Assembly: GCA_003586115.2 (NCBI GenBank)
Contig: QVOM02000034.1
Span: 13,920,401 to 13,984,400 of the forward strand
Source of the DNA: Salvator merianae
Lineage: Eukaryota; Chordata; Lepidosauria; Squamata; Teiidae
Reading direction: 5' to 3'
DNA length: 64,000 nucleotides
Part shown: positions 56,210-64,000 of the stretch, piece after piece
How the letters are laid out: each line of letters begins with the position of its first letter
Position numbering within the stretch: the first letter of the stretch is position 1
The notes under the pieces: model-generated
Database searches by the model: none
Seen by the model: the letters and a program-made list of their open reading frames with translations, nothing else
Told to the model about the DNA's origin: nothing
Translations under genes and position numbers: made by a program

Positions 56210-56632
56210 ATTCTAGAATAATCACTTGTTGCTCAGATGGTGAGGCAACAGCATGGAAAAAAGTAGAGGTACTTAGAATGGCAATTGCTGCAGCAATGGC
56301 ATGGTACATACATGTCAATATTTTGATACCCAGAAGTGTGCAATCATCTCTCCATTTGCATGAGCAATTGCCTTTTTTGGCTGAATTTGACCCCAATCAT
56401 ACATGACAGCCATTTTAACAACTGTGGTTTGTAAGAGCAAGTGTCCAGACAAAGTAAGTGCTCTTGCTTTTTATGAAAAACTCAGGTTGGGAATTGATTT
56501 ACCTGCAATAAAGAATTGTAGGATATCACCCCAATATTCTGGGTTTATGTTGGGATTGCTACAGACATGTGTGGCAATTCCAGCATAGCCTCAAGATAAT
56601 CCTGGATTTTATAGCCTGTCTGGATGCAGCCC
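56210..56632 (-). mobile_element. Non-autonomous DNA element, family E copy 5
   Basis: The right end, AGCCTGTCTGGATGCAGCCC, is the counterpart of the GGCCCCATTCAGACAG end at 11118. The subterminal GTTGGGATTGC..CATGTGTGGCAATTCC block and the central 'TATTTTGATACCCAGAAGTGTG' match other copies. The left end is uncertain. Confidence 0.65.
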
Positions 56633-56991
56633 AAGAGTGAAAAATGCTCAGAAGCACCATTTAGGTTAGCGTGGAAAAGTGACATGTTATTACTTGATTT
56701 CCAGAAAGAAAAAAAAAGTGGATTCAAAAAATGAGCATTTCAGGAATTAGCAAGACTATCCAAATGTGTCCCTCTACATGTTGCTCAAATTCAATGCCCA
56801 TGAGTCCCAGCTGATCTAGGCAATGGCAAGGCATGATGGGATTTGCCACCCAGCAACATTTGGAGGGCCATAGCTTGGTCAGTCCTGAATGAGAGAGAAA
56901 AAAATATCAAGAAGAGAGTGTATTGTGTATCTGCCTATTTGCTGAATGCATGCAAGTTGTAGCTCACACTGTTGAAAGTGGTGAGAGATAG
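56633..56991. other. Unassigned spacer
   Basis: Around 56780-56880, CTACATGTTGCTCAAATTCA and CCCATGAGTCCCAGCTGATC followed by AATGGCAAGGCATGATGGGA resembles a common vertebrate dispersed repeat, but I cannot name the family. Confidence 0.35.
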
Positions 56992-57476
56992 AGGTCCTGT
57001 TAGTACTTAGTGAGTGTAACATTCCAGGACACTTGCTGGAACAGAGCATTCACACCTGCGAACAGTCCCAGCTGACTTAAAACTTACTGAAGCCCACCTG
57101 AAGCTATCCTGAAGGCCACCAGCTGTGGTCAACAAAATTGTAGTCTCCAAGCTGACTAGCATGATCAGATGCAGATCAGGAGTGGTGCATTTGCATCAAT
57201 ACCTGATTTGAAATGGTGACGGGTTGGGGACTGTGTGGCCACACAGGTGCCATCTGATGGTTCAAACCCAGGTTTGGACTTTGGGGTCCAGACACTGGCA
57301 GCCGTTCCACCACAGCTACTGCACTAGAGCACTCCCATTCACACTTCTTCCCCAAGTGATTGCCTCGAAGAGTGTTCCAGTGCTGACAGGTGAAAACACT
57401 CCTCACTGTACCCAGTTCCAATTGGCCTGAACCATGCTAGCTAGAATGTTCTACTGCTGTAAGTGTGAGCAGGCCC
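56992..57476 (+). mobile_element. Non-autonomous DNA element, family B copy 2, with probable 8-bp duplication
   Basis: The ends AGGTCCTGTTAGTACTT and, in reverse complement, GGGCCTGCTCACACTT match. The flanks AGAGATAG (56984-56991) and AGAGATTG (57477-57484) agree at 7 of 8, the hAT size. The interior follows the order of the copy at 20471. This is the best evidence that the A-D families are hAT-like. Confidence 0.85.
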
Positions 57477-57784
57477 AGAGATTGGCATATTGCTTTTGAC
57501 TTCAAAGCAAATTGTGCCTTGATCCATAATGGGTCAAGGCATGAGTTGGTGCAATCCAGGGATAGGTGCCAATTGTCACTTACCATGTCTCCCCTTCTCA
57601 AGCCAGGGCTAGAACATGCTCTTTATAGATGAGTTTACATGCCTGGCATGTCCTGGACCATCAGTGAATATGTATGTGTGGTGTGTTTATATGTGTAATG
57701 GAACACATATATGCATAAGTGAGCATGAATCATATCCACTACTGTTGATATTTACAATAGAACTATGAAGGGTTATGCAATCTT
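57477..57784. other. Unassigned spacer
   Basis: Nothing recognised. Confidence 0.4.
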
Positions 57785-57888
57785 ATTTTATTTGTTTTAT
57801 AGTGATTTTATTGTGACTTGCCCTGAGACCTTCAGGTATAGGGTGGGATGGAAATATAAATATATGAATAAATAAAAATTTATGTATT
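57785..57888 (+). mobile_element. L2-like LINE 3' tail
   Basis: GACTTGCCCTGAGACCTTCA followed by GGTATAGGGTGGGATGGAAA and ATATAAATATATGAATAAAT is close to the tail at 9030-9127 and that following L2 coding sequence at 19820. Confidence 0.7.
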
Positions 57889-58248
57889 TCAGAACACAAG
57901 CTTGACTTTGTGGTCACATTTTCAACTAGCCACTGATACCAGAACTATATTCTCTGCTCATATTTGCTTATAATATTAGAGAGCTTTCATTGCTGGTTGC
58001 TGTATATGAAAGGAAGTAGAGTCCATTTACACCATCAATGAAAACATATGCTCCAAAGAAGAATCTAGATCAAGGCATCTCCAAGAAATTCCTGCTTAAA
58101 CACATATCCAATTATGGAGATCCCACCACCTGCCTAGATAACTGTAGGAATAATTTCACTGTAGGGATTCTTTTTTCCTAATGTAGAACAAAAACTGCCT
58201 TTCTGCATATGAACTCCATTATTACATGCCCTGGGATAAACAGAGGAC
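57889..58248. other. Unassigned sequence
   Basis: The stretch near 58060-58240 (…ATCCAATTATGGAGATCCCACCACCTGCC…) is suggestive of an old L3-type LINE 3' region on the minus strand, but too decayed to assign. Confidence 0.35.
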
Positions 58249-58591
58249 TAGAGAAATTCAATTTGGATTCACTTGGTTTGATTGAACTTTTGGATTCTAC
58301 CCAGTTTGAATCAAACCAAACCCTGTTTGAAAGGGGCTGACACAATTCAAATCAAACAATGGGATGTTTATCAAACCAGATTAAACTGAATAATTCAATT
58401 TGAACTGCTTGAAATCAACCCCATTCTGTCCCTTTAAACAAGACTTTTCTAATGCATTTTATTGTATTTTTTAAAAAACAAATGTACAATTTGAGAGCAG
58501 CTTCAGGTTCGATTTAATCTAGTCAAGCTTATTTGATCTGGTTCTGCATCAAAATGAGCTCAATGAGGTTCAAATTTTGTGCACATCTATA
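58249..58591. mobile_element. hAT-like MITE, family F copy 4, with 8-bp duplication
   Basis: The ends TAGAGAAATTCAATTTGG and, in reverse complement, TATAGATGTGC match family F. Flanks CAGAGGAC (58241-58248) and CAGAGAAG (58592-58599) agree at 6 of 8. The interior is packed with TTCAATTTGAA-like motifs. Confidence 0.83.
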
Positions 58592-59876
58592 CAGAGAAGA
58601 GGCCATGTTTCTCTTTGGAGTATGCTTCCATGTGTTTGAATAGCAATCTCGCTCATACCTTTCTTCAACTTTCTTTTCTTGATGGCAACAGTTTGTCTCT
58701 AGTACCTTGATAATCTTCGCTGGCCTCTCTGAACTTGCTGGGAAACTTTTCTGCAAAATCTGTAATTTGCACACATCCTTTAAAAGACAGCAAAACCTCA
58801 CCTAAATAATCATAATAATCATCCATCAAAGTCTACAGGCCAATTCATCTGATTGCCTTTTGGAGAAATTTCAGGTTGGGTTAACAATCAGCGTGAGATT
58901 CTATAGAAAGACCAATTGTATTTGTATGTTAGCAAGACAACCAGAATGCAGAATGTTCATACATCTCTGGAAAATAGCTCTCTGTCAAAACATGACTTCC
59001 ATTTTCTCAAACAGTTGCTTCATATTCAAAAGAAGCATCCATTTTTCTGCCTCATTTGCAGGGCACTTTATAATTTGTTTAGAATTTCATGAGTACATTT
59101 TTACACGAGCCTGAGGGCATTTTCCCCTCCTTTGTGTTTTTGTTTCTGTTTTCCCCTGCAGTCTATAACCTCCCTCCCTGCCTATGCTTTGTAATCTTGA
59201 AAGTTTCTTATAGGTGAACACACAATATAACTCCTTCCCTGTAACAAAAGTGCAGAGAGATGAATGATTGGCTAATCCATACATAAGAATAATTTGTTCC
59301 CTGATTTTGTTTTTAAGTGAAGTTTTCCCTTTATATTTTCTTTTTAAAGGATCTGCATTGGTTTATTTTATATATAGATGTAGATGTAGATGTAGATAGA
59401 TAGTTATTCACACACACACATGCCTAGGGACCTTCTGCAGCAGTACGGAGGCCTGGAGGCCCCACAAACAGCCATGGCACACTTTGCACAGGGCGCAAAC
59501 ACCATGGCTTAAAGTCGGTGGCCGCCATTGGTCCCCAGGTACTTCCTCATATACACATCTGGTGAGACGTGTGGCCAATGAAACTACAGATTAGCTCTTT
59601 CTCAGAAGACTGTGATTTTGTACCCTCGACTCTGGGATCCTTGGGAGAGCGCATCAGCGCAAAACATTCTCTCATGAGAAATAAGGTAGATAACAGCTGG
59701 AGAACATTCGTGAGGGTTTCTGGTCCAGGGAACAGCTACCTGGAAAGTCTATAATTGGTTCGGCACTTTTTAACTTAATTGTTTTGGCAACATTATCCAT
59801 CTGCAGGGCTACTGCTGCCTATTGAAGAGTTTCTAATAAAGAATCTTTACAAAAGAGTTCTTAGTCTTGGCTATCT
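58592..59876. other. Unassigned sequence
   Basis: It holds a short GATGTA/GATA simple repeat at about 59378-59403 and a short CA run at 59409-59418. No gene was recognised. Confidence 0.4.
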
Positions 59877-60345
59877 CAAGGCCTTTTTGCAATTTCCACC
59901 ATGGAATAATTGAATCTGACTATTCCAACATGGCAGTCCCTGCAGTGTGGCTGCCATCTGCACTGCAAGGGTTGGAACAACCTGGAAATGGGCATCCAGC
60001 ATTCACAGGGTGAATGTCTGGCTGCCTGCCATGACAGTGGCTATGGAAACATCCAGCCACTGCCATAGCGACTGAAGACAGAGCACATGACTGTGCAGTC
60101 ACAGTCACAGTCACAGTCGTGATTGGCCTGCAGTGTTCACACCCAGAAATGAGTGCAAACGCTGTATACTGGGAACAGTTTAGCTGCTCCCAGTACAGTT
60201 GTGGACAACAATTTTGCTGTCCACAGCAATTAATGACTGGGAGCATTTGGAGATGCTCCCAATCATTAAGGACTCTTCAAAATGAGGACACACTGTGCTA
60301 GTGAGCATCTGATCACTCATGAGCACTAAAGTGTGAACAGGCCCT
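59877..60345 (-). mobile_element. Non-autonomous DNA element, family A copy, minus orientation
   Basis: The plus-strand left end AAGGCCTTTTTGCAATTTCC and right end GTGTGAACAGGCCCTC are inverted. On the minus strand the family order is kept: GTTCACACTTTAGTGCTCAT, then the 'GGGAGCATC..GATGCTCCC'-type stem, then the AGTCATGTGCTCTG and GCCATGGCAGTGG-like blocks. A short (GTCACA)n run lies at about 60096-60119. Confidence 0.8.
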
Positions 60346-60607
60346 CAAACTGAGTGTCTGACAGTAGCTTTTATTTTATCTTGTGTTTACAGACCAGTCC
60401 AGCCAAAGGTACAAGATCATAAAGAAGCACAGGAACCTCAGAAGTTTGTAAAATAGAGAACTCAAGGGAACTATTTTGGAGGATGAAAGAAAGGACACTG
60501 ACAAGCACCAACTGGTGACTGTGAAAGTAAGACAAACACCACAGAACTCCTGTACCCCTACCCATGACAGTTTCACTGTCCAAAAGTTTGTCTTTAGCAG
60601 CATCATG
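60346..60607. other. Unassigned spacer
   Basis: Nothing recognised. Confidence 0.4.
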
Positions 60608-60730
60608 ACCTTAATGTAATGGTAGAGCAGAAAGCCCCAGGTTCAATTGCTGGAAGAAGGCAATAGCATGATACATCTAATTCCTTTATTTAAAAAAAAC
60701 AAAAAAAACAACCCTCTTTGAGAAGTTGAG
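60608..60730 (+). mobile_element. tRNA-derived SINE head, degraded
   Basis: TAATGTAATGGTAGAGCAG (A-box-like) and CCAGGTTCAATTGC (B-box-like, 60640-60650) have the layout of the SINE head at 62312. 'GGAAGAAGGCAATAGCA' follows, as 'AGAAGAAGGAAATAGCA' does in the copy at 21680. It ends in an A-rich tract. Confidence 0.6.
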
Positions 60731-61740
60731 CATTATTCAGAGATATCTTTTCCTTTCTGCTTTCACTTATAAAGCATGGCTGAAGGAAGTAGAAGAATTT
60801 TGCAGCATCCAACTAGTGTGAAATTTTGTCTGAGAAGTAAATTGGGCTAATCTTATGGATACAGTAGTATATTGGGCTCTTTTGAAATTTCTCAGTTGCT
60901 TTGCCTTGGGAGAAACCTCCAAACTGATCTTTAATTTGTCAGTGCCCCCAACCAGCAACTTTATTGACTCAGCAGAGGATATTGTCTCAGAAACCCAGTC
61001 CTGGGGAATAACTCAAAATTCAAATGAATGATGTGGGGTTAAAGAGGTCACAGTGCTCCAAGGGAACCTAGGAAGGAATAGATGATGGATACAGAAAAGA
61101 AGATGCATTTTCCATTAGAGACCCAGGACCTGGCAACCTTGAGACATGTTTTGTTGAAATCCGGACTAATCTTTTTTATAATTCTGTGGAGCTGCATTTT
61201 AACACATGCTTTATCTTCTCCAGTTATTTTAATATTAAGGTTTGTTGTAGTCTTAATAATTTCAAAAGTTGACATTATATTTTTTGTTTGTTTTACGTGT
61301 CCTCTGAGGATTGATACCTTTAAATATGGGATAGAAGCTACCTCTGTGTCAGATTAAGAGCTTTCATGGGTTACAAGACTTGTGGACCTTCAGATATTTA
61401 TGTTAAGACACCACCCAGTAATCCATTTCTAGCATTCCATACCAGCTCCAGTGGGTTTGATAGTGAAATCCTGGGAACTGTAGTTCAGAAAAATTAAAAG
61501 AGCTGCAAATTAAGCAGTTCTGGATTAGACCAAAGGCGCACCAGGCCTAGCATCAAATTTTATAGTAGAAAGACCCACACTGAATCACTGCTCTCTTGGA
61601 CACCTTGGTCTGGTAATGTGCAGAGAACTATTCTCAAATAATGATTCTTTGGGGCTAACAGTTTTCTGAGACATGTTGAGATCACCCTCCCCCAACACAC
61701 ATTTTAAAGATGTAGTGAAATCTCATAGAAAGCATATAGT
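60731..61740. other. Unassigned sequence
   Basis: Overlapping frames on both strands at 61048-61357 have no recognised domain. Confidence 0.4.
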
Positions 61741-62172
61741 GGGCATTTTCACACTTGCAGAGCAGAACGTACTAATTAGCAGGGTTCAGGCTGGCCAGGA
61801 TCAAGTACACTGATCAGCATTCACACTTGTCAGCAATGGAACAGTTTGCAAGCTGACCAGCAGAGGGATCAGTGCAAAAGGGAATGTACTAGTCGGGGAG
61901 CTATTTCTGAAACCATAGAGCTGTTTCCAAAGCTGGCCCCACCCCACCAGATTTCAAACCCGGAAGTAGTGCGAACGCAGCTCCCCTGATCTACACCTGA
62001 TCACGCAAGTCAGATTCCAGACTGCAATTTACTTCATCAGCCTTTCTCAGCTTCAGGTGAGCACCAGTTGGGCTTTGATGAGCTTCAAGACTCCTGACTC
62101 TGTTTACAGGTGAAAATGGACCTGACTAGGGAGTGGACAGGAACGTTCCTCTTGCAAAGTGCAAACAGGGCC
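61741..62172 (-). mobile_element. Non-autonomous DNA element, family B copy 3, minus orientation
   Basis: The ends GGGCATTTTCACACTT and, in reverse complement, GGCCCTGTTTGCACTT match. The order of blocks is reversed relative to the copy at 20471: AGAACGTACTAATTAGCAGG near the left and AGGAACGTTCCTCTTGC near the right. A CCGGAAGT octamer lies at about 61960. Confidence 0.82.
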
Positions 62173-62311
62173 AGTATGACTAGTCAATTACTTGTTGACA
62201 TATATTAGTCAACTACTTGCTAACATATATTATTACTATTCAGTTACCTGCCATAAGATGGAGGAAAGCAGAATTTGTCTGTGATGCAGTTCAAAATAAT
62301 CAAAAAGTACT
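62173..62311. other. Unassigned spacer
   Basis: Nothing recognised apart from a short direct repeat TATTAGTCAACTACTTG-like at 62180-62225. Confidence 0.4.
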
Positions 62312-62780
62312 GATGGAGCATAACCAACTCTCACTTACTTACATGCAAAAGGCTCCAGGTTCAGTCCCTGACATCTCCAAATAAGATTTGGAGTAAGGGT
62401 AAGAAAAATAATTGAATGCAAATGGAGTTTGATTGGATATATCCAGTCTCATTTAGAGGCTTCCATGGACCAATCAAAAATAGCAAACAATCTAGTAAAG
62501 TTCATATGGAGTCCCTAGCCCATCACTCTATTCTGTGTTCCACACTGGCCCCCATGTCATGATTAATAGCAGTCCAAGGGAGCAAACTCCAGGCGGAGTT
62601 CCTTCCAACAGTGTATGAATTTCAATCAGTGCCAAAAGCTCTCACAAAATCTGAAATGGGATCAATTTGGATTATCTCTTTATGTCTGTCCCTACCTGAG
62701 ACACTCTGACTGAAACCTTTGAGAGTTGCTGCCAATCTGTGTAGAAAGTATTGTGTAGACAATAAAGTGGGTGTCCACAA
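62312..62780 (+). mobile_element. tRNA-derived SINE interrupted by ~300 bp
   Basis: The head 62312-62400 has GATGGAGCA, ACATGCAAAAGG, the B-box CCAGGTTCAGTCCCTG and CATCTCCAAATAAG. The SINE body resumes at about 62709 with CTGAAACCTTTGAGAG, TTGCTGCCAATCTGTGTAGA and AGACAATA. In squamate SINEs of this type these blocks lie close together, so 62401-62708 is probably a later insertion, though its ends were not identified. Confidence 0.6.
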
Positions 62781-62794
62781 AGAAATTACATCCC

Positions 62795-63030
62795 CAGAGA
62801 TATCTGCGTGGCACTATGCTTATATGTCTTTAGGAACCAGCTGAAAACCAAACCTTTGTATTAATCCAGACATTTTAGAAAGCTGTCTGGCCATATTGGT
62901 TTTGAATTTGTTTCTGTGCTATTTTTTAAATACATACAGACATTGTATGTGTATGTGTGTGTATTTGTGTATGTGTTCACATACTTAAAATATCTTTACT
63001 TATTTCTGGTTGTAACCAGCCTAAATAAAT
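62795..63030 (+). mobile_element. L2-like LINE 3' end
   Basis: TTTAGGAACCAGCTGAAAAC translates to FRNQLKTKPL, like the L2 C-terminus. The tail GGTTGTAACCAGCCTAAATA then ends the element. A (TG)n-like tract lies inside at 62948-62976. Confidence 0.55.
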
Positions 63031-63239
63031 ACTGAATTTGACAGGCCAGATTAGACCTCCTATGTCTCTAAATCTGTTTCTGCCCTCAAAGATGGTTAGG
63101 CATAGCCACAATAGTGAGATGGTGCTGAAAGTTAGTTTGACAATGAAGGACAGACATATTTATTCCTGGCTTTAGAATGCTATTTTTGTGGCTGGTATCA
63201 CTGGTGTGCTACAATCTATAGCAGCAAACAAGCCATCAC
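63031..63239. other. Unassigned spacer
   Basis: Nothing recognised. Confidence 0.4.
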
Positions 63240-63460
63240 AGAACCTGGAGACGCATCAAACAAGAATTGTATGCCTTTGTCCTTATCTTGACCAGCTGTC
63301 TGCAGAAATTTAATTCATACATTTTAGTCCAAGATGGATTACTGTAATATGCTTCCAGCTGATCCCTCAGAGGTGAATGTTGGGGAAGTATGAGCAAAAT
63401 GCTGCTGTCAATGAGCTGATGTTTGCAAAATGCAAGGAAGGTGATTGTGTCAGTTTTATA
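63240..63460 (+). mobile_element. L2 LINE, small ORF2 remnant
   Basis: In shifting frames: NLIHTF*SKMDYCNM (the L2 'LVHAFVTSRLDYCN' region) and EQNAAVNELM (the 'VQNAAARL' block), in the same order as at 19310-19420. Much degraded. Confidence 0.65.
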
Positions 63461-64000
63461 CTGACTGAAAAGAATATGAAATTAGAGTTGTCACAATCAA
63501 GCTAGTAAAAAGAACAAGGAGATAATGATAAAAATGCCAAGTACCTTGTGGCTTTGCGTTTTTCCTTACATAGCTGTCTCGCTGAGTTTTGCTGCTTGGT
63601 TGAACCTCTAGCTCATTTCACAAAAGGCGTTTGCACCAAAGACGGACAAATCAGCCTGTTTCCAGAGCATCTCTTTTAGACCTGCTTGTTCTTTGGTCTG
63701 TCCTGTCACTCTTTTTGCATTGAGCTGAATTTTTTTGTTTTTTTAAAAAATATGAATGGAAATTTGCACAAGAAGGGTACAAAGGTATTGGCAATAAATC
63801 TTCAACACTTTTGTGGAGCTAACTGGTGATTGCATGGATCTTTAAAAATCTGTGGTCGTTGATACCCATGAATTTGTCTAGTTATCTTTAAATACTTTAA
63901 AGATTCTGTTTAGATTAGTCTTGGGATAAAGTAATCTTTAGGTCCTGGGTTAGAGGAGTAAACAGCACTTGGCAATCACATACTGATATATGCACCTTCA
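63461..64000. other. Unassigned sequence to the window end
   Basis: AT-rich, no gene or repeat recognised. Confidence 0.4.

Noticed and set aside
60608..60680. Possible tRNA gene because of A- and B-box-like motifs
   Set aside because: No acceptable cloverleaf and SINE-like downstream sequence; called as a SINE head.

Overview
This window looks like vertebrate nuclear DNA from a gene desert or a long intron, most probably from a squamate reptile. The basis is the mix of repeats. A BovB/RTE LINE lies beside CR1 copies with bird/reptile-style ATTCTATG tails, L2 and L3-like LINE pieces, an L1-like element with (AAAG)n tails, tRNA-headed SINEs, and many short hAT-like, Tigger-like and palindromic DNA elements. 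Birds lack BovB and therians lack recently active CR1, so the combination points to squamates. This is inference from repeat families, not a species identification.

I found no host protein-coding exon, rRNA, functional tRNA or CRISPR that I can defend. Every convincing protein similarity belongs to a retrotransposon, and the other open frames are short and unsupported.

Layout. 0-12.6 kb: non-autonomous DNA elements, a CR1 with an internal deletion (9.3 kb), two GC-rich hAT-like elements (10.5 and 11.7 kb), one of them inside a tandem duplication that preserves an empty site, and a near-perfect 41-bp inverted repeat (12.4 kb). 12.6-31 kb: mostly unassigned AT-rich sequence with scattered MITE-like elements, old L3/CR1 and L2 pieces and microsatellites. 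31-35.9 kb: a palindromic MITE, a 1.6-kb CR1, an old RTE fragment and a Tigger-like MITE. 38-46 kb: two adjacent DNA elements, a compact L1-like insertion with target-site duplication, its truncated relative, and an L3/CR1-type LINE. 46-53 kb: mostly unassigned, with a BovB 3' half and a long palindrome. 53-55.5 kb: the longest open frame, a CR1 endonuclease/reverse transcriptase of about 680 residues whose catalytic box reads FADN and whose 3' end is missing. 55.5-64 kb: more DNA elements, a SINE split by about 300 bp, and L2 tails.

The elements are not genes working together. The useful story is insertion history: nested and abutting insertions, families of short elements sharing termini while differing inside, and retrotransposon tails that have become microsatellites. 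I see no clear new biological system. The best leads are the compact L1-like element, the long hairpin at 12.4 kb, and the shared-terminus DNA element families.
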